Shown here piece by piece: positions 30,811 through 38,178 of a stretch of DNA of 38,178 bases (position 1 is the first letter of the stretch; every line of letters starts with the position of its first letter). The stretch spans positions 1 to 38,178 of the forward strand of contig UEHQ01000053.1 in assembly GCA_900489925.1 (NCBI GenBank), in the 5' to 3' direction. The stretch is from Hyphomicrobiales bacterium. GTDB lineage: Bacteria > Pseudomonadota > Alphaproteobacteria > Rhizobiales > Rhizobiaceae. The translations under genes were made by a program, and so were the position numbers. The notes below the pieces were generated by a model. That model was not told where the DNA came from, did no database searches, and was given only the letters and a program-made list of their open reading frames with translations.

Positions 30811-31074
30811 CTACGCAACTCCCTGGCGATCACCGCAGGGACGATAGCCCTTCGCGCGCTTCTGGCGGGCAAGGCTGAGAAAGAGATCGACGGCATCTTC
30901 TTCCCGTTCGAAATGATGGTTCTTGTGCTGACCATTTTTCCCGATGCGTCCCCATGACCGAACGAGACATGCCTGCCCGAACAACGTCGCCGTGATTTCC
31001 AAGGCGTAGTAGCGCGCCATATTCTTCGTGGCATCGGTGCGTTCGACATAGAGGTGGTAGGGCTGCGTGATCAT
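30811..31074 (-). CDS. WGR-domain protein
   Basis: The start is set at ATG 31074 (MITQPYHLYVERTDATKNMA); a GTG at 31116 is also in frame. The 87-residue protein is one WGR domain: RYYALEITATLFGQACLVRS, the signature WGRIGKNGQ, then KNHHFEREEDAVDLFLSLAR and a basic end. WGR domains bind nucleic acid or damaged DNA ends in PARPs; short stand-alone versions are common beside tra genes on rhizobial plasmids. It is on the same strand as traG and just downstream of it (70 bp), so it may be the last gene of the traCDG transcript. Confidence 0.85.
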   Translation of the reverse strand: MITQPYHLYVERTDATKNMARYYALEITATLFGQACLVRSWGRIGKNGQHKNHHFEREEDAVDLFLSLARQKRAKGYRPCGDRQGVA

Positions 31075-31119
31075 GCCGGCAGGATCGGAAATTGCGCTGT
31101 CGGCGTCCAACGACACTTA

Positions 31120-31145
31120 TGAATCGATCCGGTCTTATCGATTCA
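31120..31145. repeat. Inverted repeat at the end of traG
   Basis: TGAATCGAT and ATCGATTCA form perfect 9-bp arms around an 8-base loop and include the traG stop codon. No T-run follows on either strand, so it is not a classical terminator. It could slow transcription or protect the mRNA end. Confidence 0.45.
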
Positions 31146-33137
31146 TTCCGGTGAAGTATTTTCGGATGAGACGTCCCCAACCAACGGCCTTGGCGTTGGA
31201 CCAGGATCGCTGAACGACGAAGCGCTTGAGCGATAGAACCGGTTTTGCCGCACACAGATTCTCATGTCGTCGCGTCGGAACCAGATTGCCCGACCGCATC
31301 TGAGCGGTGGATTGCCTGCGGTGAAAACGATCTGTTCGTCGGCGCGCATCCGCAGCACTTCGTGCGGCTGGATCAGCGGTCTGGCTGCCAGCTGCTTTGA
31401 TCGTGTCCGCGAGGATCCGCGCGCTTGAAAGCTGCGGCTGACCTGGTCGATTTCGACCGTGGTCATGCCACAGCGACGGGAGATGTAATCAGCCGTCTCC
31501 GGATCGTTGATGGCGGCAAACGAGATCCAGCTCGCGCTCTCGAACCACTTGCTGGACGCATCGCGCCCGCCATAGGTTTCGCGCAGCTGGCCGATCGATT
31601 GATAGATCATCGTCAGTGTGATGCCGTACTTGCGGCCGGCGTCCCGCGTCGTCTCCAGGATGCGCATGTAGCCAAGCCTTGCGGCCTCGTCGAGGAGGAA
31701 GAGCGCGCGGCCCTCGATGGCACCATCCCGGTTATAGATGGCATTGAGAAACGAACCGATGATGACGCGTGCCAATCCCGCATGGGTTTCAAGCGTCTTC
31801 AGGTCGATGTTGATGAACACGTCGATCTTGCCCGACGCGATGTCGTCAGTCGAAAATGCCGATCCCGACACCAGGGCCGCATAGTTCTGGTACGACAGCC
31901 AGTGGGTTTCCTTGATCGCGTTGGCATAGACGCCGGAGAAGGTCTCGGCCGTCATGTTGACGAAGGCGGCGACGTTTTCCTTTACGAACCCGGATTGCGA
32001 ATTGTCATAGATATCCCTCAGCCGCTCGCGCAGCTTCGGCTCAGGTTCGGCGAGATTGGTGCGCACCTGGCGCAATGTCTGCTGCGCCAGCGGCGTTTGA
32101 CCCGACAGACAGACATCGGCAATGATCGCGGTCAACAGTTGCTGGCCGGAGGCACGGAAGAAGTCGTCTCGAATGCCGGACGCGCGGCCGCTTTCGCTCA
32201 TGATCCAGGATGCGACGGATGCGATGTCCTCTTCCCTGGTGCCGCCGAACTTGCCGATCCAGTCAAGCGCGTTGAAGCCGGTCGCCGGCTGGCGCGGATC
32301 AAGGATGCGAACCCTGCGGCCAGCGTCTTCCCGATGCCGCGATACCATCGGCGCGACTTCGTTCGATGGGTCTACGACAACCAGCGTCCCGCCCCATTTG
32401 AGCGACGTCGGGATCGTCACCGATGTCGTTTTGAACCCGCCCGAACCAGCGAAGACAATCCCGTGGGAGGAGCCGAAGGAACCGTCGAAGCAGAGCAGAG
32501 GTGCCTTGCCTCCCTTTCCCCAGCTCTCCCTGTCATCAGCCCGAAAGCCGCGAGCAGGCAGCCCATCGAGATCGACCCGGTATTTCTCGCCCACGACTAT
32601 CCCGCCCGCTTCGGCAAAGAGCTGTCCGGCCTCCTGCAGTTTCATCCAGTTGGCGTCGCCATGGAGTGCACGCTTGCCGATAATCCGCTTTGGCTCGGAT
32701 CGCACGAACGCGGCGTTTCCGATCAGTGCGGCTCGCAGTGCGAAGCATCCCGTAGCCAGCACAGCCGTTGCGCCGATCATCGTCGCTGGATCGAGATAGG
32801 CAGCTACGGACTGGTCATCAGGAACCCTGTCGGCAAGTGCTGCAAGGCGCGATCCTTCCCAGGCGATGGCGACGAGGACCGTGCCAACGCTTCCACCGAG
32901 CGCGCCCCATCCCGCGAACCGGATGTGGGTGGATCGGGCAGATGCGAAGAGCCAGACCAGGCTGATGGCGGCAGCGGCGAGATAAGGTGTCGCAATGCCA
33001 ATCCTGCCGAGCGTCGATCTCAATTCCTCAGTCTTGCCGAAGGTTGCGAACCATTGATCAACTCCGGCCAATCCAATGGCAGCGCCGATCATCAGCGGGG
33101 CGACGGCGATGGAAAGAAGTATTCTAGCCACTCTCAT
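31143..33137 (-). CDS. traG: TraG, type IV coupling protein (VirD4-like)
   Basis: The 664-residue protein has two or three N-terminal membrane segments (about 3-26, 48-68, 78-98), then the VirD4/TraG ATPase: Walker A FAGSGGFKTTSV (229-240) and Walker B LFLLDEAARLG (479-489). The segment TYGGRDASSKWFESASWISF and the R-rich end before RPLIQPHEVLRMR are typical of rhizobial TraG. It links the relaxosome to the mating channel and drives DNA transfer. Length fits Ti-plasmid TraG (about 650). It overlaps traD by 14 bases and is transcribed away from oriT. Confidence 0.95.
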   Translation of the reverse strand: MRVARILLSIAVAPLMIGAAIGLAGVDQWFATFGKTEELRSTLGRIGIATPYLAAAAISLVWLFASARSTHIRFAGWGALGGSVGTVLVAIAWEGSRLAALADRVPDDQSVAAYLDPATMIGATAVLATGCFALRAALIGNAAFVRSEPKRIIGKRALHGDANWMKLQEAGQLFAEAGGIVVGEKYRVDLDGLPARGFRADDRESWGKGGKAPLLCFDGSFGSSHGIVFAGSGGFKTTSVTIPTSLKWGGTLVVVDPSNEVAPMVSRHREDAGRRVRILDPRQPATGFNALDWIGKFGGTREEDIASVASWIMSESGRASGIRDDFFRASGQQLLTAIIADVCLSGQTPLAQQTLRQVRTNLAEPEPKLRERLRDIYDNSQSGFVKENVAAFVNMTAETFSGVYANAIKETHWLSYQNYAALVSGSAFSTDDIASGKIDVFINIDLKTLETHAGLARVIIGSFLNAIYNRDGAIEGRALFLLDEAARLGYMRILETTRDAGRKYGITLTMIYQSIGQLRETYGGRDASSKWFESASWISFAAINDPETADYISRRCGMTTVEIDQVSRSFQARGSSRTRSKQLAARPLIQPHEVLRMRADEQIVFTAGNPPLRCGRAIWFRRDDMRICVRQNRFYRSSASSFSDPGPTPRPLVGDVSSENTSPE

Positions 33138-33339
33138 TGCTGAGGGCCTCCGCGCCGATTGCTGTCAACCGAGCCCGCTCGCTGGGATCCTCTCTGAGGC
33201 GATCAGCGATCTCAATGAGCGCGCCGAGCAACATCGCCCGCTTTTCGAAGCGGAGCCCAGCCTTCACGATCAAGCCTCCGAGCTCGATCTTCTCGCGCGT
33301 GTCTTTCTTGCGAGCGGCAGATGTCGAGGTCCTTGCCAT
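33124..33339 (-). CDS. traD: TraD, small conjugal transfer protein
   Basis: ATG 33339 begins a 71-residue protein: MARTSTSAARKKDTREKIEL, then GGLIVKAGLRFEKRAMLLGA and LIEIADRL. This is the short TraD of the Ti/rhizobial transfer system, unrelated to F-plasmid TraD. A basic N-terminus and helical body suggest DNA or relaxosome contact. The open frame extends upstream but runs through traC in another frame. It starts 4 bp after traC and overlaps traG. Confidence 0.9.
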   Translation of the reverse strand: MARTSTSAARKKDTREKIELGGLIVKAGLRFEKRAMLLGALIEIADRLREDPSERARLTAIGAEALSNESG

Positions 33340-33343
33340 CCGC

Positions 33344-33631
33344 TCAAGCCTCGTCACTGCCGCGCGTAGCCGCGCCAGGCGGGATCTCCGAAGGGCTCCC
33401 GCCGCTCGCACCTCCCCTCTCATTCCCGCTCGATCCGCCTTTGGCTGGACGAAATCGCTTGGCCACATCCTCGAACGCGGTCTGCAGCGCGGCCTCGTCG
33501 ATCTCGATGTCCCCAACACCAGCCTTGAGCGCGATTCGTCCAATCCGCTCCGCATCTCGCGCCTCCGCGGCCTTGAGCGCGTCTTGCAGTTTCGCGATCT
33601 CTTCGCGGATTTTCGAGGATGGCTTCTTCAT
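33344..33631 (-). CDS. traC: TraC, relaxosome accessory protein
   Basis: From ATG 33631 the protein is 95 residues: MKKPSSKIREEIAKLQDALK, then AAEARDAERIGRIALKAGVG, DIEIDEAALQTAFEDVAKRF and a Gly/Ser-rich tail. This matches TraC of Ti and Sym plasmids, which has a MobC-like role in helping the relaxase at oriT. The longer open frame before 33631 overlaps the oriT-side leader and is not protein-like. It is the first gene of traCDG, reading away from oriT. Confidence 0.9.
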   Translation of the reverse strand: MKKPSSKIREEIAKLQDALKAAEARDAERIGRIALKAGVGDIEIDEAALQTAFEDVAKRFRPAKGGSSGNERGGASGGSPSEIPPGAATRGSDEA

Positions 33632-33689
33632 TCCGCCTGTCTCCTTCTTGCTGAAAAGCCGATGCTGGAAGCAGAGCTTTTCAGCAGGG

Positions 33690-33704
33690 AGTGCGCAGCG
33701 CACT
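33690..33704. promoter_or_regulatory. Perfect dyad in the traC-traA intergenic region
   Basis: AGTGCGC-A-GCGCACT is a perfect 15-base palindrome, 59 bp upstream of the traC start and 183 bp upstream of the traA start. In Ti plasmids this interval holds the TraR quorum-sensing box that controls both transcripts. The dyad keeps GTGC/GCAC arms but not the full tra-box sequence, so a different or divergent regulator is likely. Confidence 0.4.
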
Positions 33705-33723
33705 ACTGTTAATCCTACAATCG

Positions 33724-33812
33724 CCAAGGGCGATGCCTTGGTGGATGATCACGGCCGTTCCGAAGGAGCGGCATCGAAGTGCGCAATTATACGTCGCTGA
33801 TGCGACGCCTTG
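33724..33812. other. oriT: Origin of transfer (oriT) with nested inverted repeats
   Basis: The core AAGTGCGCAATTATACGTCG at 33778-33797 matches the conserved nick region of rhizobial and Ti-plasmid oriT, related to RSF1010-type oriT. Right after it GTCGC-TGAT-GCGAC (33793-33806) forms a hairpin. On the left CCAAGG/CCTTGG (33724-33741) and CGATGCC/GGCATCG (33731 and 33770) give further inverted repeats, binding sites for TraC/TraA or strand-recognition hairpins. It lies between the divergent traC and traA genes as expected. Confidence 0.85.
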
Positions 33813-33886
33813 CTTGGCACTTGGGCCGAGGCCGCCGCGCCCGACGAACCTGTTGGATATGTTCGATCGAAGGAGTTACGACGCGC

Positions 33887-36800
33887 ATGGCCGTCCCGCA
33901 TTTTTCAGTCAGCATCGTTGCCCGCGGCTCCGGCCGCAGCGCCGTGCTGTCGGCTGCCTACAGACATTGCGCCAAGATGGACTATGAGCGGGAGGCGCGC
34001 TCGATCGACTATTCCCGCAAGCAGGGCCTGCTGCACGAGGAGTTCGTCATTCCGGCCGATGCCCCGCAATGGCTGCGGACCATGATTGCGGATCGCTCGA
34101 TATCCGGCGCCTCGGAAGCCTTCTGGAACAAGGTCGAGGATTTCGAGAAACGCTCGGATGCGCAGCTTGCCAAGGACGTGACCATCGCTCTGCCGATCGA
34201 GCTTTCAGCGGAGCAGAATATCGAACTTGTGCGGAATTTCGTGGCAGAGCACATCACGGCACAGGGCATGGTTGCCGATTGGGTGTTCCACGATGCGCCG
34301 GGCAATCCGCACATCCATTTGATGACCACGTTACGGCCGCTGACCGAAGACGGGTTCGGGCCCAAGAAAGTCGCGGTTCTGAGCGCTGATGGAAAGCCGG
34401 TCCGCAATGACGCCGGCAAGATCGTCTACGAGCTTTGGGCTGGTGGCCCCGACGATTTCAACGCGTTTCGCGATGGCTGGTTCGCCTGCCAGAACCGCCA
34501 TCTGGCGCTTGCCGGGCTCGACATTCGCATTGATGGCCGATCCTTCGAAAAGCAGGGCATCGAGCTCACGCCGACGATCCATCTTGGTGTCGGCACGAAA
34601 GCGATCGAGCGGAAGGCAGACCGTGCGGAGGAAAAAGCTGCCCTTGAGCGGCTGGAGTTGCAGGAGGAACTGCGCGCGGAGAATACCCGCAGGATCCAAC
34701 GCAATCCGGAGATCGTGCTCGCGATGATCACGCGGGAAAAGAGCGTCTTCGACGAGCGCGACATAGCGAAGATCCTGCACCGTCATATCGATGATGCCGC
34801 TCTCTTACAAAGCCTGATGGCACGCATCCTGCAGGGCCCCGAGACCCTTCGTCTTGATCGCGAACGTCTTGACTTCGCGACCGGCATGAGGGCGCCGGCA
34901 AAGTACACGACACGAGAACTCATCCGGCTCGAAGCCGAGATGGCCAATCGGGCGACCTGGCTCTTTAACCGATCATCGCATGGCGTTCGCCGGTCCGTGC
35001 TTGAGGCAACCTTCGCCCGTCATGAACACCTTTCGAACGAGCAGAAGTCAGCGATCGAGCATGTCGTGGGTGATGAGCGCATTGCCGCTGTGATCGGTCG
35101 CGCCGGCGCTGGCAAGACAACGATGATGAAGGCGGCGCGCGAGGCCTGGCAAGCGGCTGGCTATCGCGTGGTTGGCGGCGCGCTTGCCGGTAAGGCGGCG
35201 GAAGGTCTGGAGAAGGAAGCGGGAATCGCCTCCCGCACGCTTTCATCCTGGCAGCATCGCTGGAGCCAGGGCCATGGACAACTCGACGACAGATGCGTCT
35301 TCGTTCTCGATGAAGCGGGCATGGTTTCATCTCGTCAGATGGCGCTGTTCGTCGAGGCCGTTACCAGGGCAGGTGCCAAGCTCGTTCTCGTTGGTGACCC
35401 CGAGCAGTTGCAGCCCATCGAGGCCGGTGCCGCCTTTCGGGCGATCGCTGATCGCATCGGTTATGTGGAACTCAAGACAATCCATCGCCAGCAGGAGCAG
35501 TGGATGCGTGACGCGTCGCTCGATCTGGCGCGCGGCAATGTCGTAAAGGCTGTCGAAGCCTATCAGGCCAGGGGCAAGGTGATCAGGACCGAGGTGAAGT
35601 CCGACGCGATCTCGAACCTTATCACCGACTGGAACCGTGACTATGATCCGGCAAAGTCCACCTTGATCCTCGCACATCTGCGCCGCGATGTCCGAATGCT
35701 GAACGAGCTGGCACGCATGAAGCTTCTCGAACGCGGGATTATCAAGGCCGGTTCGACCTTCGAGACGGCTGACGGCAATCGCAATTTCGCTGCCGGCGAC
35801 CAGATCGTCTTCCTGAAAAATGACGGCTCGATCGGCGCCAAGAACGGCATGTTGGGGAAGGTGGTAGAGGCCTCTGCCGGGCGCATCATGGCTGTGACTG
35901 GCGAGGGCGGACATTGTCGCCGGATCGTGGTCGAGCAGCGGTTCTACAACAATATCGATCATGGTTACGCCACGACCGTGCATAAGAGCCAGGGCACCAC
36001 GGTCGACCGGGTCAAGGTGCTGGCCTCGCTCTCGCTCGACCGGCACCTGACATACGTGGCGATGACCCGTCATCGCGAGGATCTTGGCGTCTACTACGGC
36101 GGCCGATCGTTCGCCAAGGCGGGCGGCCTGGCTGAAATCCTGTCTCGCAAGAATTCCAAGGAAACAACGCTCGATTACGCCGGCGGAAGTATTTACCGGC
36201 AGGCCCTTCGCTTCGCCGAAGCGCGCGGGCTCCATATCGCCAGCGTAGCAAGGACCGTCGCGCGCGATCGTCTCGAATGGACGGTTCGGCAAAAACAGAA
36301 GCTCGTCGATCTCGCCGGCCGGCTCGCGGCCATAGGTACCACGCTCGGCTTCGCAACATCGACAGGCAAAGCAATTCCCACTGCAGCAGAGGAGGTCAAG
36401 CCTATGGTGGCCGGTATCACCACCTTCCCGAAATCCATCGATCAGGCTGTCGAAGACAAGCTCGGGGCAGACCCTGCGCTCAAAAGACAATGGGAGGACG
36501 TCTCGATGCGGTTCCATCATGTCTACGCGCACCCTGAGGCAGCGTTCAAGGCGGCAAATGTCGACGCGATGCTGAGCGATCAGGAAACAGCGGCGAAGAC
36601 GATCGCAAGAATGGCCGGGGAGCCTGAATCCTTCGGCGCTCTCAAGGGAAAGACCGGGTTGCTTGCGAGCCAGGCCGACAAAGCCGATCGGGTTCGCGCG
36701 CTCAGGAATGTCAAGCCGCTCGCCGACAGTATCGGCGACTACCTGCGCCAACGCTGCGAGGCCGCACGGCGAAATCATGCTGATGAGCTGGCGGCGCGCG

Positions 36801-37195
36801 AACAGCTCGCGCTGGAGATCCCCGCTCTCTCGGCCCATGCGAAAAGCATCCTAGAACGCGTTCGCGATGCCATCGATCGAAACGATCTGCCGTCTGGCCT
36901 CGAATTCGCACTGGCAGACAGAAACGTGAAGGCCGAACTCGATGGTCTTGCCAAGGTGGTCTCCGAGCGTTTTGGAGAACGGATGTTCTTGTCGCTTGCA
37001 GCCAAGGACACGAACGGCGAAACCTTCCAACGGGTCACATCGGGCATGAACGCCACGCAGAGGAGGGAAGTCGAGCGGGCGTGGAACACGATGCGCACCG
37101 TGCAGCAGCTACAGGCCCATGAGCGAACCGTGACTGCGCTCAAGGCATCCGATGCAATGCGACTGACGACGAGCCAGGGACTGGCTCTCAAATGA
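33887..37195 (+). CDS. traA: TraA, relaxase-helicase of the rhizobial conjugation system
   Basis: ATG 33887 (AAGGAG upstream) gives 1102 residues, the normal size. The N-terminus is a MobQ/MobA-MobL relaxase: MAVPHFSVSIVARGSGRSAV, candidate nucleophile Tyr25 in SAAYRHCAK, and the HUH-type metal site around HDAPGNPHIHLMTTLRPL (His135, His142, His144). The middle is a TraI/RecD-like SF1 helicase: Walker A IGRAGAGKTT (403-412), DEAG (475-478), GDPEQLQPI, TTVHKSQGTT and YVAMTRHR. The C-terminal 300 residues are helical and family-specific. TraA nicks oriT, stays on the 5' end and unwinds the strand. A longer frame from GTG 33779 runs through oriT and is not used. It overlaps traF by ATGA. Confidence 0.95.
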   Translation: MAVPHFSVSIVARGSGRSAVLSAAYRHCAKMDYEREARSIDYSRKQGLLHEEFVIPADAPQWLRTMIADRSISGASEAFWNKVEDFEKRSDAQLAKDVTIALPIELSAEQNIELVRNFVAEHITAQGMVADWVFHDAPGNPHIHLMTTLRPLTEDGFGPKKVAVLSADGKPVRNDAGKIVYELWAGGPDDFNAFRDGWFACQNRHLALAGLDIRIDGRSFEKQGIELTPTIHLGVGTKAIERKADRAEEKAALERLELQEELRAENTRRIQRNPEIVLAMITREKSVFDERDIAKILHRHIDDAALLQSLMARILQGPETLRLDRERLDFATGMRAPAKYTTRELIRLEAEMANRATWLFNRSSHGVRRSVLEATFARHEHLSNEQKSAIEHVVGDERIAAVIGRAGAGKTTMMKAAREAWQAAGYRVVGGALAGKAAEGLEKEAGIASRTLSSWQHRWSQGHGQLDDRCVFVLDEAGMVSSRQMALFVEAVTRAGAKLVLVGDPEQLQPIEAGAAFRAIADRIGYVELKTIHRQQEQWMRDASLDLARGNVVKAVEAYQARGKVIRTEVKSDAISNLITDWNRDYDPAKSTLILAHLRRDVRMLNELARMKLLERGIIKAGSTFETADGNRNFAAGDQIVFLKNDGSIGAKNGMLGKVVEASAGRIMAVTGEGGHCRRIVVEQRFYNNIDHGYATTVHKSQGTTVDRVKVLASLSLDRHLTYVAMTRHREDLGVYYGGRSFAKAGGLAEILSRKNSKETTLDYAGGSIYRQALRFAEARGLHIASVARTVARDRLEWTVRQKQKLVDLAGRLAAIGTTLGFATSTGKAIPTAAEEVKPMVAGITTFPKSIDQAVEDKLGADPALKRQWEDVSMRFHHVYAHPEAAFKAANVDAMLSDQETAAKTIARMAGEPESFGALKGKTGLLASQADKADRVRALRNVKPLADSIGDYLRQRCEAARRNHADELAAREQLALEIPALSAHAKSILERVRDAIDRNDLPSGLEFALADRNVKAELDGLAKVVSERFGERMFLSLAAKDTNGETFQRVTSGMNATQRREVERAWNTMRTVQQLQAHERTVTALKASDAMRLTTSQGLALK

Positions 37196-37758
37196 CGGTT
37201 TCGGTCGAAAAGCCAGGGCTCCTTGGGCGCGGTCGCAGGATCGTACTCTGGCATCTCGGCGTCTTGGTCACCGCCGTGGTCTTTGGAATCATTGGGCTGG
37301 GCGCGGCCGGCTTCCGTGTCAACGTCACGCCGAGTGAACCCCTGGGCCTATGGCGGATTGTCGGTGTCGATCGAGCGTTGCAAAATGGCGATCGCGTCTT
37401 CGTCTGCCCGCCCGCCACCGATGTCATGCGCAAAGCGCTCAGACGTGGCTACCTTCGCCCCGGGCTTTGCGCTAACGGTTTCGCCCCGCTGATTAAAACG
37501 GTGGCTGCGAACTCCGGTCAGCGGATAGAGATCGGCGGTGTGGTCCGTATCGATGGACGACCACTTCCTCACTCACGGCTCATGCCCAGGGACGGTCAGG
37601 GAAGGCGGATGGTCGCCTTTGCCGGGGGGGCGGTCCCACCAGGAGAGATCTATCTGCATTCCGACTTCCCCGGGTCGTTCGACTCGCGGTACTTCGGGCC
37701 GCTGCCGGTGGAGAGCGTGCTCGGATTGGCGCAGGAGGTTTGGACCTATGCGCCGTGA
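37192..37758 (+). CDS. traF: TraF, S26-type signal peptidase of the transfer system
   Basis: The 188-residue protein has one membrane segment (about 19-40), then FRVNVTPSEPLGLWRI with the likely catalytic Ser48, and FAPLIKTVAANSGQRIEI with Lys102, the Ser/Lys pair of TraF peptidases. It continues with PRDGQGRRMVAF and the box YLHSDFPGSFDSRYFGPLP. In RP4 and Ti systems TraF processes and cyclises the pilin. The start overlaps the traA stop by four bases; its end overlaps traB by 11 bases. Confidence 0.93.
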   Translation: MTVSVEKPGLLGRGRRIVLWHLGVLVTAVVFGIIGLGAAGFRVNVTPSEPLGLWRIVGVDRALQNGDRVFVCPPATDVMRKALRRGYLRPGLCANGFAPLIKTVAANSGQRIEIGGVVRIDGRPLPHSRLMPRDGQGRRMVAFAGGAVPPGEIYLHSDFPGSFDSRYFGPLPVESVLGLAQEVWTYAP

Positions 37759-38178
37759 TCATCTTCGCGCGGCGTCACTGATTGCGGCATCGGCGACGGT
37801 AGGTTGGATCGGTTGGAGTGGCAACGTCTTGTCTCTTCCCACTGCTGCTCTGTTTCCGGCAGTCTGGTCGCTTTCGAGAACCCGCGGGCACGCCGTGGCG
37901 GTTTCGGCTGCATACTTCCTGGCCGCGTCGCGCGGTTTGCCGCAAGGTGTCGCGAACTTCTACTCATCCGATATCTGGCCCGGTCTGCTGTTGTGGTTGA
38001 TGGCGTCAACCGGGTTCGTGATCGTCCATTCAGCGCTCTGGACAGCCAGAACCGAATGGCGAAAACCTCTTCGCTATCTGGTCGCATGTGTCGTCATGGC
38101 CATCCCTCCCTTCGGGATCACGGGATGGGCGCATCCGGTCACGGCGGCCGGGGTCCTGTTTCCGGCCTGGGGGTGGTG
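37748..38178 (+). CDS. traB: TraB, conjugal transfer membrane protein (5' part, cut by window edge)
   Basis: ATG 37748 begins MRRDHLRAASLIAASATVGW, then hydrophobic segments such as VWSLSRTRGHAVAVSAAYFL and WPGLLLWLMASTGFVIVHSA, and reaches the window end in frame (FGITGWAHPVTAAGVLFPAW). TraB of Ti and Sym plasmids is a polytopic protein with similarity to apolipoprotein N-acyltransferase and is needed for efficient transfer. Only about 143 of roughly 400 residues are present. It follows traF with an 11-base overlap, the standard traAFB order. Confidence 0.9.
   Translation, partial: MRRDHLRAASLIAASATVGWIGWSGNVLSLPTAALFPAVWSLSRTRGHAVAVSAAYFLAASRGLPQGVANFYSSDIWPGLLLWLMASTGFVIVHSALWTARTEWRKPLRYLVACVVMAIPPFGITGWAHPVTAAGVLFPAWGW

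Noticed and set aside
31425..33143. Plus-strand 572-residue frame opposite traG
   Set aside because: It is the antisense shadow of traG; the minus strand has clear Walker motifs, expected length and overlap with traD.
33779..33886. Upstream GTG start for traA
   Set aside because: It would translate through the oriT nick region; ATG 33887 has AAGGAG upstream and matches the usual TraA N-terminus.
35327..36838. Minus-strand 503-residue frame opposite traA
   Set aside because: Antisense shadow of the helicase part of traA, with no recognisable domain.

Overview
The window reads as part of a large conjugative plasmid (or plasmid-like integrative element) of a Rhizobiales bacterium such as Rhizobium, Agrobacterium or Sinorhizobium. 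The strongest evidence is the right end. It carries the divergent Ti/Sym-plasmid type transfer block traG-traD-traC / oriT / traA-traF-traB. Just before it lie genes typical of rhizobial plasmids: DUF736, WGR, DUF3991-TOPRIM and an ArdC fragment. GC content is high and no ribosomal RNA or core housekeeping operon is present. The replication genes (repABC) and a mating-pair-formation system are not in this window.

Layout. 1-5.5 kb is a decayed accessory zone: remnants of DUF2442, PRC-barrel, heme oxygenase, GGDEF and FitB genes lie among an intact AAA_14/DUF4143 ATPase, a FitA antitoxin and small unknown proteins. 5.5-10.4 kb has a NUDIX hydrolase, an unknown protein, a tRNA-like sequence and a 986-residue SF1 (UPF1-like) helicase. 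10.6-14.7 kb holds a DUF1778/GNAT toxin-antitoxin pair and several regulators (LysR, Xre-like, ArsR/NolR-like), plus a PAS protein. 14.8-17.2 kb is a minus-strand gene set with a trypsin-like/PDZ protease that lacks a signal peptide. 17.5-22.3 kb holds small unknown genes, a membrane-anchored SNase-like nuclease and a DUF3991-TOPRIM protein. 22.3-23.3 kb is an Xre/RES toxin-antitoxin pair with its palindromic operator. 23.4-27.9 kb is an arsenic resistance island: arsR, thioredoxin-type arsC, aqpS, glutaredoxin-type arsC, arsH and an MFS permease, all overlapping in one transcript. A DUF6428 gene is divergent from arsR. 27.9-31.1 kb is small plasmid genes and a cold-shock gene. 31.1-38.2 kb is the transfer block, cut off inside traB.

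How the parts work together. TraA (relaxase-helicase), helped by TraC/TraD, should nick oriT and hand the strand to the coupling protein TraG. Three toxin-antitoxin loci (two apparently intact, one with a broken toxin) fit plasmid maintenance. The ars operon is the clear cargo: arsenate is reduced by two different enzyme types, arsenite leaves through AqpS and probably the MFS permease, and ArsH oxidises trivalent organoarsenicals. The many gene fragments show repeated insertion and deletion in the accessory part.

No single undescribed multi-gene system is proven here. The best leads are the phased 23-bp repeats before the AAA_14 ATPase, the protease/membrane-protein gene set at 14.8-17.2 kb, the tRNA-like element at 7.1 kb next to the helicase, and the nested inverted repeats between traC and traA. 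All function calls are from sequence reading alone; no database search was run.
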